Origin: Margaritifera margaritifera
Lineage: Eukaryota > Mollusca > Bivalvia > Unionida > Margaritiferidae
Reading direction: 5' to 3'
Assembly (NCBI GenBank): GCA_029931535.1
Contig: JAQPZY010001295.1
Coordinates: 1,116,001 to 1,180,000, forward strand
DNA: 64,000 nucleotides
In this document: positions 32,383 to 43,142 of the stretch, piece after piece
Position numbering within the stretch: the first letter of the stretch is position 1
How the letters are laid out: each line of letters starts with the position of its first letter
Notes under the pieces: generated by a model
The model's database searches: none
The model's input: only the letters and a program-made list of their open reading frames with translations
What the model was told of the DNA's origin: nothing
Position numbers and translations under genes: made by a program

Positions 32383-33299
32383 AATACATTTTGGTATGTT
32401 CCATTTATATTTACGTCTCCATTTATAGGTTCGTTAGATTTTAGTGATTAGTTGTTTGATTATGGGAAGTCGGTGTTGGGAAAATATTTCCCAGCCCGAG
32501 TAATTAGCCAATTTCTAGGAACAGACGTCATACTTACAGTTGTTAAGAGACTTTGCAATTGCACGGATTGGTTTCGTAGTTTGAGATGGGGACAGACTAG
32601 CATAAGTGAGCATGGAACCAAGTAGTTCCTATTTTAATTCAGAGGTGTTGATTGATTGTGCCTTTCGGTGGGAGATATTCGTGACAGGAACTACTATTTT
32701 GTGCCATGGAATAATTGGGAAGAAGTCATCACTTTGTTTGGAGATGCCTTTCATTGTAGCAGTTGGTGGAAGTGCACATGCGAAACGCGGTTCAGACTGT
32801 TGTTTTCAAGACTCACAGTACTAATTATAAGGAAAAACTGTGAACCAGTCTAGAAATGGGTTCGGATATATTAGAGTATATACGGGTTTGGTGGTCCATG
32901 ATTGGTTAATAATGAAAAGTAAAATTTTAGTAAAAGAATTACTTTGAGAGTTTATCCTATCTGTACCTTAAATAAATAGGGACAAGATTCCATTGATGCA
33001 GTTTTAGTATTTTTATAGTTCCCTGATTTGGGTATTTCAAATGTGTTATGCGTGTTTCATGCCACGGCATGCTATAAGGAAAAGCCATACAAATGTTAAG
33101 TTGTAGTTGTGATATTGTGGTCATTTATTTATTGATTAGAGAAAAATTGTATCTATCATAGTCTGGGAACGTTACGAGAACTTCCAGTTGACGACGAATA
33201 TTGTCGGGAAGTCCTTGTAAATAGGGGAAAGCATGGGACTTCCAGCCCGACTTCACGCAAGTGTTTGATTCGCTCGGTAGAGGAACCCCTGTGCGTGTT

Positions 33300-33302
<3 letters not shown>
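32377..33302 (+). mobile_element. Solo LTR, family B, uninterrupted copy
   Basis: The 926-bp segment begins TGTTGTAATACATTTTGG and ends GTGCGTGTTACA, with TG...CA ends, and sits inside a (TA)n tract, so any target duplication would be hidden in the repeat. It is the inverted paralogue of the interrupted copy at 23415-26782. It contains the intact targets of both insertions found in that copy. No internal retroelement coding region is attached. The call as an LTR rests on the ends and size. Confidence 0.7.
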
Positions 33303-33383
<81 letters not shown>

Positions 33384-33428
33384 CATATATACATATGTAT
33401 GCATATATATATTAATATATATATATAT

Positions 33429-33469
<41 letters not shown>

Positions 33470-33478
33470 TATGTATTT
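33303..33478 (+). repeat. (TA)n microsatellite
   Basis: About 175 bp of imperfect TA repeats with a few TATG and TATC variants. Open frames of Ile-Tyr repeats on both strands are artefacts. Confidence 0.97.
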
Positions 33479-33560
33479 GTGTACGCAAAGATATTATTGA
33501 TATATAGATAGACCGATAAATAGAAAGACATGTGTATTATTATGCAAAGAGAATACTTAC

Positions 33561-33627
33561 CAGTTCCATACTGATAGATCTAACACTACGAGGATACCAA
33601 TCCAGTAGTCTTTCGTGTCCCTTTTCT
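33561..33627 (-). CDS. M12B metalloprotease-like gene, exon 3
   Basis: A 67-bp exon after CAATCCATAG and before GTAAGT, entering and leaving with two bases of a split codon at each end. It encodes KRDTKDYWIGILVVLDLSVW. The (Y/W)-I-x-x-L-V-V-x-D-x-S-V pattern is the first strand of the M12B catalytic domain, and the preceding KR is where a prodomain is often cleaved by furin-like proteases. Confidence 0.8.
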
Positions 33628-34046
33628 CTATGGATTGAATTTGAAACGAGAAAAATATTCATTTTGCATAGTTTCAGCCTTTAATAATTATGATTAATAA
33701 CAATCTGTATCTCTTTTGTATTTCTTATCTAGGACACATTGATGTAAGTTTTGTGTTCAAAATAGTTTTCATGTAAAATGTTATATGCTTCCATACTAAG
33801 GCATATTCTCAGTAGGTATGTAATAATTAATAACATTAACGGAATATTATATAACAGAACTGAATTGAATCGTGACAGCTTTACCATTCTCATCTGTGGA
33901 TATCTTATCATCCCCACATATGATAATATTTTACCATCCTAATATGTGATAATATGGTATCATCCTTACATGTGATAATATAGTACCATCCTCCTTATTT
34001 GTTTTACTATAACTTTTCTCACCGGTTGTCCCTCTATTATACAAAC

Positions 34047-34178
34047 CTGCTACATTTCTGGATGATGACGTATAGTTTACGGGGATAAAATGTTCTCGTG
34101 TGTCCTGTTGATGTGGGGAACGTCGGAGAAGATCTATAATTTCTTGTTGTACGTTTTTCTCATTGACGTTTGCTGCAT
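34047..34178 (-). CDS. M12B metalloprotease-like gene, exon 2
   Basis: A 132-bp exon after CGATCTTTGCAG and before GTTTGT, entering with two bases to complete a codon and leaving with one. It encodes about 43 residues (NVNEKNVQQEIIDLLRRSPH ... HFIPVNYTSSSRNVAG). It is a low-complexity polar linker between prodomain and catalytic domain. The phases agree with exons 1 and 3. Confidence 0.72.
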
Positions 34179-34600
34179 CTGCAAAGATCGTAATGTAAGT
34201 TGAATTTGGTTTTCCTGTATTTCATAAATATGCTCTATCTTCAAATAAAACAAAAATACACAGGGATTTAAACGAAAGTGCCTCCTGAGAGAAACAAAGG
34301 TTTAATGACAGTGATGTTTCCTTACTTTCTTCCGATCTCATTTTTTCTTTAAAATCAAGAGAGCAAAAATGTCAATTCACTGCAGCTCATACAATGGTAA
34401 AGATAGTAATCATTGTATAGTTGGAATTATAACGGATAAACGATATCGAACAACAACAAAAAAATGTTACGTCATGTTTATCCATCTATTATTTTGCAAT
34501 TGTGTTCAGTAATGATTTTTACCTTCGTCGCTATGGAATAAAAATACAAAGAATTTTAATGCATATTTTATGCCTCAAATACAATGAAACTATTACAAAC
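34179..34600. other. Intron sequence
   Basis: It lies between exons 2 and 1. I see no repeat or gene. Confidence 0.5.
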
Positions 34601-34763
34601 CTTTATTGTTTTTAATTGAAATGTCTCTTTGAATATTTGCTTGGTCATGTAAAACATATTGTGTGCCGAGAAGATCTGGAACATCCAGCACATTTCTTGA
34701 TACGACATCCGTCTCCGCTGGTCGTAGATCGTAATTTCTGTCTCCTATTCGTATGTTTCCGTT
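34601..34763 (-). CDS. M12B metalloprotease-like gene, exon 1 of those seen
   Basis: A 163-bp exon after CATCTTAAAATAG and before GTTTGT, phase 0 in and phase 1 out. It encodes NGNIRIGDRNYDLRPAETDV and about 34 further residues including LLGTQYVLHDQANIQ. An N-G-x-I-R-I-G-...-Y-x-L-x-P-x-E segment is the conserved end of the M12B prodomain, where it is followed by H-V(L). More 5' exons, including a signal peptide, must exist upstream (higher coordinates), but I cannot identify them. Confidence 0.75.
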
Positions 34764-36677
34764 CTATTTTAAGATGGAAAAGAATATGTGTATATAATCA
34801 AAATGAATCAGTTAGATTGGGTTTCCTGTGTGTTTATTTATCTCTTTAGTCTTTATCTTGTTATTTCAAACATCAGTGGTAGTGGTACGTAAGGAATATG
34901 AAAAGCTTCTTTTCAGTTGTATCTGCAATAATCGACATACTAACATTTTTGAAGAAAAGCTCTGGATCCGGAGATAAAATAAATAGCAGAAAAGTCTTTG
35001 TGAATTAAAGGATGGGTTAGAATCGATAGATTCATTGCGCAAGGGTCTTAGTAGAATATGCTGACAGCTATTAATGGGGAAAGAGGACTTCTTATTCACA
35101 GTGGGACCGAGCGAAAAAATGTTGTCAGTCACGTGAGAGTTGGTTATCGGTCGCCTTTGATAAATATAGTATTACTAGATTGCAGTTTCAATCACTAAAG
35201 GGTTTCGTTCTATATTAATACATATGAAGACGGTGATCTTCCTCTAATGAAAATAGGACCACACTTTTGTCTGGAATCTAGTTTTAACTTCCTGTATCAC
35301 AAGGATTGCCGTTTTCTCACGAGCCGAGCCAATTCACATATAAATCCCCTATCACAATGGTAAAGGGATGACATGCAAATGAACCAATAGTATGATTCGA
35401 CTTGAATATTTCATATGGTTTGAAGACTTCTGAAAACCGAAACGATTCTCATATCTCAATAGTTTTCATCCGTAATGTATATTCGACATCGATGTCCAAT
35501 TGGCCTTCAGCTGACGCAGACACAATATTCCAGTAGTCTAGTAACTGAGAATAATGTACCACTTGACAATTTGAATATGCTAATTTTTCTTTTTATTTTT
35601 TCTGGGTTAGGGGTCAGAGGGGAACGGGAAACGTTGCACGGCGGGAAGAGGTTTCCTCGCCAGCGCAAAATGTAAATAAATGAACACAACAGTAAATTAT
35701 AATTCCAGAGCTCTCACTTGCTAAACTTTATATTTCTTGTTTATGCATTTGTTAGTGTAGATTGGAAACAGACTAAGATATAATGCAAGCAGAACAAAGG
35801 TAGAATTTAATAAACAAATCATCGATGTATGACCGTCATATTAGCAGCCATGTATTGCATCATACATTTTCTTAACCTAAGTATGCTATAATGCTATTAA
35901 TGCACAAGGACCAACATCGATTTATTACAACTGCATATCCTATTTTTCATAGAATGCTCCCACACACAATGTATGGAAACTAATATCACATTGGCAAATT
36001 CCATGAATGTCTTTATACTCTACTATATCAAGATCCTTGCTGTCATTCCATTAAAATAAACTTACTAACAATAAACGGCGTTCTTAAAGTACAGGGATGA
36101 TTCTACAACATAGACAGACAAACGAAGAGACAATCGCTAAATTGACAGTAATTTAGGCTGTGGAATGCCAAGGATATATCTCGTTAAGGGAGAAAAGGTT
36201 TAACACCCAGTATTGTATGTTAGTATTCTAGTCTGTAGAGAGTTTCACAGTGTTATTAAGCAAGATCAATAACGCAGACGATCTAAGGGTTGTATTTCGA
36301 ATCTATAAAATAGCACTTTGAACTAGTTTTCTATATAATTGAGTACCACCTCGGTGTCTAAAGTCGGTCACTAAAAGGGCAGGCCAAATATTTACTTATA
36401 GTTGAAAACAATAACTCTATTACGTCTACTACAAGACATTGCAATATATAAATAAATAAAATACATTGCACGGCTAACGTACAAGAAAAGAGACACCGTC
36501 CCTAGTGTACGTGAAACATGTAAAAATATAAAGCTATGTAAATAATAAAACGCAATTCATCGTTTGGTTATCATAGAACAAGCGTGATATAGTCTCATGC
36601 GTTTTTAAATTATAAATACTGGAGGACAAAAGTAAAACACAAGACAGAAAAAGCAAAAGTAATTACTACAATCAAGC
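34764..36677. other. Non-coding stretch; further 5' exons not identified
   Basis: It should contain earlier exons of the minus-strand gene unless the gene is truncated. No frame with prodomain similarity or a signal peptide could be supported. I see no clear repeat. Confidence 0.4.
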
Positions 36678-36802
36678 AAGGATGCTAACATCAATAGTAA
36701 TTTTGTTCCACTTGTCAACGAATACCTGCTTCAGAAAGGTGTTACCTGACCCTCGTATACACTCAGATATAATTTACGCGAGGATAAGTTAAAAATTAAC
36801 CG
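36678..36802 (+). repeat. Truncated, diverged array unit at the left edge
   Basis: It matches 37458-37582 of unit 1 with about seven differences in 125 bp (roughly 94 %), then jumps at AATTAACCG directly to the start of unit 1. It thus lacks about 1,334 bp at its right and everything before unit position 655. It is the most diverged copy in the array. Confidence 0.9.
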
Positions 36803-36939
36803 AACTTATCCCAGTAATAAAAATCTAAAGCTCCCAATGTCCCTCTAGTGGTGGTCGGATATGGAAATATATAAGTAAACGTTCAGAAAACATTAACCGC
36901 TCCACTCAACTACAATACAAATGTACTACGGTAAAATCT

Positions 36940-37330
36940 ATGAAAGAAACTGTAGCAATTTTTAACAAATACTTTCGAGAATTTCCAGACAAGCTTTGTG
37001 AGTAAAATGAAAATCTTAATTCTGAAAATCTGAAGGAACACTAGAATATATGACACGCTTGATTTATCACTTAGATTTATATGAGATACAGATGTATATG
37101 GAACATTAACTAGCCTAAATGGAAATAAAGCTGCAGAACTCGATGGCATAGGACCAACGTTGCTGAAACTTTTAGGAACAGCAATTGCCAAGTCTGCAGC
37201 ACATTATTAACCTAAGCGTTCAGACAAATTAATACATAGAGCTTTTAAAATGTGTTAAGATAACACCCATTATTTAGAGCGGAGAAAGAATTATCCTAGA
37301 AAATAAAGCCAGATCAAATTATAAACATCT
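36940..37330 (+). pseudogene. Decayed non-LTR reverse transcriptase fragment (each unit)
   Basis: Forward-strand frames contain pieces recognisable as the start of a LINE RT domain: VAIFNKYFREFPDKL, then after stops LTSLNGNKAAELDGIGPTLL (37137-37157 encodes the LDGIGP core), INLSVQT, KITPII and ARSNY. The order matches LINE RT motifs (F-N-x-Y-F, N-K-A-x-G-x-D-G-I-x-P, K-I-T-P-I, N-Y-R-P). Several stops and frame changes break it. The catalytic YADD part is absent. The identical breaks recur in every unit. Confidence 0.6.
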
Positions 37331-37394
37331 GGACGGATACTTAACCATCTCTGGCGTTTGTGTTTAAGATTAGATTTATCATTACATATAAGTG

Positions 37395-38023
37395 ATGGAT
37401 TCTGACCGCGGTGATGGGGTTGCGGAATTTACCGACATGACGATTGATGACCTATAAAAGGATGCTAACATCAATAGTAATTTTGTTCCACTTATCAACG
37501 AATACCTGCTTCAAAAAGGTGTTACCTGACCCTCGTATACACTCAAATATAATTTACGCAAGGGTAAGATAAAAATTAACCGTTGGGAACTCGCTAATAT
37601 AGCATTACCAACTCAAGGCCAGTTTAGAGTCATTGTAATAGCACGTGAAAATGCCCGATCGTTGACCGCACCGCAGGTGTAAACACATCCAGGGATTGTT
37701 TCTACAACGATGAAGTGGGATTCACCGCTGAATCCACCCCGGTTACATTCTCCACAGAATATGCTAAACCAACATTGACTCAACCGAGGAGAGAAATAGC
37801 TCGATTGTTATTTAACAAGGACGTACTTGTTCGTGTAACAGTTCTTGAGCGAAGACGAATACAATCGTTTCAAACACCATCCAAGAGCGTAATCACTATG
37901 GTTCTAAATGAACGTGGTGCCGTACTCCCCGAAACTCACAATTGCTGGAGATTTCAGTATTCCCCAGGAAGATATTCTATAATTGTGTGGCGGTTATGCA
38001 AGTCACAAAATGTAATTGGTTAG
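37395..38023 (+). pseudogene. Decayed coding block 1 of unknown family (each unit)
   Basis: An ATG at 37395 opens a frame that keeps coding character across in-frame stops at 37455, 37527 and 37680. It then continues in another frame from about 37709 to TAG at 38021-38023 (102-residue open part). Segments such as VPLINEYLLQKGVT, LKYNLRKGKIKINRWELA and PRREIARLLFNKDVLVRVTV look like real protein. I do not recognise the family. An element-borne or virus-derived gene is possible but unproven. All 13 copies have the same lesions. The 102-residue frame survives because the copies are identical, not by demonstrated selection. Confidence 0.55.
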
Positions 38024-38585
38024 AAGTGTGTGCGCGTGTTGTACCTGAACAAGGCATGGTTGTCGAGCAATTGTACTGCGCAATTGTGGTATTAATAGAA
38101 GAATTATAATAGACCCTCAAACGTACCGACGTGAAAAAATAATCGAAGCGGAACTGTAACTGCGAGATGAAATCGTCAAATGAACTGCGCTGCTCACGAA
38201 ATACAAACGCGTGTGTGGTCGTTGATGCTATTTGTGGAATCACCGCTGCAGCAACTGTTGGTCTCGGATTTGCTGGAATCACAGCCACGACAAATATAGG
38301 TGCACGAATCGGGATTGTTGTAGAAACATATCGATGTCGCAGGTGGTTCCAGTAAAAATAATTTCGTTACAACTGCGTTCGCGAATACGTAACTATTCGG
38401 AACTCATCGAGGCAGCACAAAAGTTGTCTCAATACGATTAGTAACTTATACTCGATTGCTATTGAAGATAAAATCATTAGCGCTGCCGAGTTCGAAACCG
38501 TGTTGGCGGAAATGGAAAACCACAGGCAACTCCGGGCACAGAGACACAACCGCGTAGTGGATTTGCACACAGTAAAAATCAAGTA
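38020..38585 (+). pseudogene. Decayed coding block 2 of unknown family (each unit)
   Basis: Frame +1 is open with VCARVVPEQGMVVEQL to stops near 38107. After further stops it resumes at 38167-38355 with a Gly/Ala/Ile-rich hydrophobic stretch (ICGITAAATVGLGFAGITAT), a probable membrane or fusion-peptide-like segment. After two stops (38353 and 38359) it runs again to 38585 with NLYSIAIEDKIISAAEFETV, a charged helical segment. The order hydrophobic Gly-rich segment then charged helix suggests the end of one decayed protein. Its family is unknown to me. It may be the second half of block 1 or a separate gene. Confidence 0.5.
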
Positions 38586-38708
38586 ACTGTTTGTGTAACA
38601 GCCCGGACACACAAAGGCAACTCCGAGCTCAGATACGCAACTGCGCTAGCGACCAAATTTAGTAGCGGATTTTCAGGTATTGGTAAGTAACCCTCGATAC
38701 ACATCACT

Positions 38709-38735
38709 GCGCTAGCCGGGAAATTCCCGTAGCGC
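38709..38735. repeat. 27-bp imperfect palindrome in each unit
   Basis: GCGCTA-GC-CGGGAA-A-TTCCCG-TAGCGC, an inverted repeat with a two-base bulge. Its core GGGAAATTCCC fits the kappaB consensus GGGRNWYYCC. Confidence 0.85.
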
Positions 38736-38773
38736 GACCTTGGTAGTATAAATTGTGATGATTGCTGCGCACG

Positions 38774-38789
38774 CTGGGAAAATTCCCAG
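38774..38789. repeat. Second palindrome, 58 bp after the first
   Basis: CTGGGAA-AA-TTCCCAG. With its flanks it is a degenerate copy of the first palindrome's roughly 58-bp surroundings (TGCGC...GGGAAATTCCC...TAGTA-AAATTGT-A-GAT), so the unit contains an internal two-copy subrepeat. Confidence 0.8.
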
Positions 38790-38916
38790 AGAGACTTCAT
38801 AGTACAAATCGTAACGATTACCCGCTGGAAATTATATTTTGTAAACCCACATCCTATGCACTAATATGTATCGACTAAGATAAAAAATACTAAAGTCATG
38901 GGGAATATTAGGGCTG

Positions 38917-41029
38917 ACTTATCCCAGTAATAAAAATCTAAAGCTCCCAATGTCCCTCTAGTGGTGGTCGGATATGGAAATATATAAGTAAACGTTCAGA
39001 AAACATTAACCGCTCCACTCAACTACAATACAAATGTACTACGGTAAAATCTATGAAAGAAACTGTAGCAATTTTTAACAAATACTTTCGAGAATTTCCA
39101 GACAAGCTTTGTGAGTAAAATGAAAATCTTAATTCTGAAAATCTGAAGGAACACTAGAATATATGACACGCTTGATTTATCACTTAGATTTATATGAGAT
39201 ACAGATGTATATGGAACATTAACTAGCCTAAATGGAAATAAAGCTGCAGAACTCGATGGCATAGGACCAACGTTGCTGAAACTTTCAGGAACAGCAATTG
39301 CCAAGTCTGCAGCACATTATTAACCTAAGCGTTCAGACAAATTAATACATAGAGCTTTTAAAATGTGTTAAGATAACACCCATTATTTAGAGCGGAGAAA
39401 GAATTATCCTAGAAAATAAAGCCAGATCAAATTATAAACATCTGGACGGATACTTAACCATCTCTGGCGTTTGTGTTTAAGATTAGATTTATCATTACAT
39501 ATAAGTGATGGATTCTGACCGCGGTGATGGGGTTGCGGAATTTACCGACATGACGATTGATGACCTATAAAAGGATGCTAACATCAATAGTAATTTTGTT
39601 CCACTTATCAACGAATACCTGCTTCAAAAAGGTGTTACCTGACCCTCGTATACACTCAAATATAATTTACGCAAGGGTAAGATAAAAATTAACCGTTGGG
39701 AACTCGCTAATATAGCATTACCAACTCAAGGCCAGTTTAGAGTCATTGTAATAGCACGTGAAAATGCCCGATCGTTGACCGCACCGCAGGTGTAAACACA
39801 TCCAGGGATTGTTTCTACAACGATGAAGTGGGATTCACCGCTGAATCCACCCCGGTTACATTCTCCACAGAATATGCTAAACTAACATTGACTCAACCGA
39901 GGAGAGAAATAGCTCGATTGTTATTTAACAAGGACGTACTTGTTCGTGTAACAGTTCTTGAGCGAAGACGAATACAATCGTTTCAAACACCATCCAAGAG
40001 CGTAATCACTATGGTTCTAAATGAACGTGGTGCCGTACTCCCCGAAACTCACAATTGCTGGAGATTTCAGTATTCCCCAGGAAGATATTCTATAATTGTG
40101 TGGCGGTTATGCAAGTCACAAAATGTAATTGGTTAGAAGTGTGTGCGCGTGTTGTACCTGAACAAGGCATGGTTGTCGAGCAATTGTACTGCGCAATTGT
40201 GGTATTAATAGAAGAATTATAATAGACCCTCAAACGTACCGACGTGAAAAAATAATCGAAGCGGAACTGTAACTGCGAGATGAAATCGTCAAATGAACTG
40301 CGCTGCTCACGAAATACAAACGCGTGTGTGGTCGTTGATGCTATTTGTGGAATCACCGCTGCAGCAACTGTTGGTCTCGGATTTGCTGGAATCACAGCCA
40401 CGACAAATATAGGTGCACGAATCGGGATTGTTGTAGAAACATATCGATGTCGCAGGTGGTTCCAGTAAAAATAATTTCGTTACAACTGCGTTCGCGAATA
40501 CGTAACTATTCGGAACTCATCGAGGCAGCACAAAAGTTGTCTCAATACGATTAGTAACTTATACTCGATTGCTATTGAAGATAAAATCATTAGCGCTGCC
40601 GAGTTCGAAACCGTGTTGGCGGAAATGGAAAACCACAGGCAACTCCGGGCACAGAGACACAACCGCGTAGTGGATTTGCACACAGTAAAAATCAAGTAAC
40701 TGTTTGTGTAACAGCCCGGACACACAAAGGCAACTCCGAGCTCAGATACGCAACTGCGCTAGCGACCAAATTTAGTAGCGGATTTTCAGGTATTGGTAAG
40801 TAACCCTCGATACACATCACTGCGCTAGCCGGGAAATTCCCGTAGCGCGACCTTGGTAGTATAAATTGTGATGATTGCTGCGCACGCTGGGAAAATTCCC
40901 AGAGAGACTTCATAGTACAAATCGTAACGATTACCCGCTGGAAATTATATTTTGTAAACCCACATCCTATGCACTAATATGTATCGACTAAGATAAAAAA
41001 TACTAAAGTCATGGGGAATATTAGGGCTG
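38917..41029 (+). repeat. 2,113-bp tandem unit 2
   Basis: Identical in layout to unit 1. Private base T at 39883 (Pro to Leu in the 102-residue frame of block 1). Confidence 0.97.
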
Positions 41030-43142
41030 ACTTATCCCAGTAATAAAAATCTAAAGCTCCCAATGTCCCTCTAGTGGTGGTCGGATATGGAAATATATAA
41101 GTAAACGTTCAGAAAACATTAACCGCTCCACTCAACTACAATACAAATGTACTACGGTAAAATCTATGAAAGAAACTGTAGCAATTTTTAACAAATACTT
41201 TCGAGAATTTCCAGACAAGCTTTGTGAGTAAAATGAAAATCTTAATTCTGAAAATCTGAAGGAACACTAGAATATATGACACGCTTGATTTATCACTTAG
41301 ATTTATATGAGATACAGATGTATATGGAACATTAACTAGCCTAAATGGAAATAAAGCTGCAGAACTCGATGGCATAGGACCAACGTTGCTGAAACTTTCA
41401 GGAACAGCAATTGCCAAGTCTGCAGCACATTATTAACCTAAGCGTTCAGACAAATTAATACATAGAGCTTTTAAAATGTGTTAAGATAACACCCATTATT
41501 TAGAGCGGAGAAAGAATTATCCTAGAAAATAAAGCCAGATCAAATTATAAACATCTGGACGGATACTTAACCATCTCTGGCGTTTGTGTTTAAGATTAGA
41601 TTTATCATTACATATAAGTGATGGATTCTGACCGCGGTGATGGGGTTGCGGAATTTACCGACATGACGATTGATGACCTATAAAAGGATGCTAACATCAA
41701 TAGTAATTTTGTTCCACTTATCAACGAATACCTGCTTCAAAAAGGTGTTACCTGACCCTCGTATACACTCAAATATAATTTACGCAAGGGTAAGATAAAA
41801 ATTAACCGTTGGGAACTCGCTAATATAGCATTACCAACTCAAGGCCAGTTTAGAGTCATTGTAATAGCACGTGAAAATGCCCGATCGTTGACCGCACCGC
41901 AGGTGTAAACACATCCAGGGATTGTTTCTACAACGATGAAGTGGGATTCACCGCTGAATCCACCCCGGTTACATTCTCCACAGAATATGCTAAACCAACA
42001 TTGACTCAACCGAGGAGAGAAATAGCTCGATTGTTATTTAACAAGGACGTACTTGTTCGTGTAACAGTTCTTGAGCGAAGACGAATACAATCGTTTCAAA
42101 CACCATCCAAGAGCGTAATCACTATGGTTCTAAATGAACGTGGTGCCGTACTCCCCGAAACTCACAATTGCTGGAGATTTCAGTATTCCCCAGGAAGATA
42201 TTCTATAATTGTGTGGCGGTTATGCAAGTCACAAAATGTAATTGGTTAGAAGTGTGTGCGCGTGTTGTACCTGAACAAGGCATGGTTGTCGAGCAATTGT
42301 ACTGCGCAATTGTGGTATTAATAGAAGAATTATAATAGACCCTCAAACGTACCGACGTGAAAAAATAATCGAAGCGGAACTGTAACTGCGAGATGAAATC
42401 GTCAAATGAACTGCGCTGCTCACGAAATACAAACGCGTGTGTGGTCGTTGATGCTATTTGTGGAATCACCGCTGCAGCAACTGTTGGTCTCGGATTTGCT
42501 GGAATCACAGCCACGACAAATATAGGTGCACGAATCGGGATTGTTGTAGAAACATATCGATGTCGCAGGTGGTTCCAGTAAAAATAATTTCGTTACAACT
42601 GCGTTCGCGAATACGTAACTATTCGGAACTCATCGAGGCAGCACAAAAGTTGTCTCAATACGATTAGTAACTTATACTCGATTGCTATTGAAGATAAAAT
42701 CATTAGCGCTGCCGAGTTCGAAACCGTGTTGGCGGAAATGGAAAACCACAGGCAACTCCGGGCACAGAGACACAACCGCGTAGTGGATTTGCACACAGTA
42801 AAAATCAAGTAACTGTTTGTGTAACAGCCCGGACACACAAAGGCAACTCCGAGCTCAGATACGCAACTGCGCTAGCGACCAAATTTAGTAGCGGATTTTC
42901 AGGTATTGGTAAGTAACCCTCGATACACATCACTGCGCTAGCCGGGAAATTCCCGTAGCGCGACCTTGGTAGTATAAATTGTGATGATTGCTGCGCACGC
43001 TGGGAAAATTCCCAGAGAGACTTCATAGTACAAATCGTAACGATTACCCGCTGGAAATTATATTTTGTAAACCCACATCCTATGCACTAATATGTATCGA
43101 CTAAGATAAAAAATACTAAAGTCATGGGGAATATTAGGGCTG
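41030..43142 (+). repeat. 2,113-bp tandem unit 3
   Basis: Consensus unit; no private difference noticed. Confidence 0.97.

Larger units (their letters stand above)
36804..38916 (+). repeat. 2,113-bp tandem unit 1
   Basis: Unit start set at ACTTATCCCAG because unit 1 begins matching there; phase is arbitrary. It contains a LINE RT remnant, two decayed coding blocks and two palindromes, each listed separately below for this unit. Private base T at 37173. Confidence 0.97.

Noticed and set aside
33125..33507. Open frames of Ile-Tyr repeats on both strands.
   Set aside because: They are artefacts of the (TA)n tract.
36910..37191. Minus-strand 93-residue frame with a hydrophobic stretch, repeated in every unit.
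   Set aside because: It is antisense to the decayed LINE RT fragment, which explains the sequence better; recurrence only reflects the tandem array.
37977..38288. Minus-strand 103-residue frame repeated in every unit.
   Set aside because: It is antisense to the two decayed + strand blocks; no domain or independent support.
38167..38355. A 62-residue Gly/Ala-rich frame as a functional small membrane protein.
   Set aside because: It sits in a larger decayed frame with stops immediately after it and the same coding character on the far side of those stops; nothing shows it is expressed.
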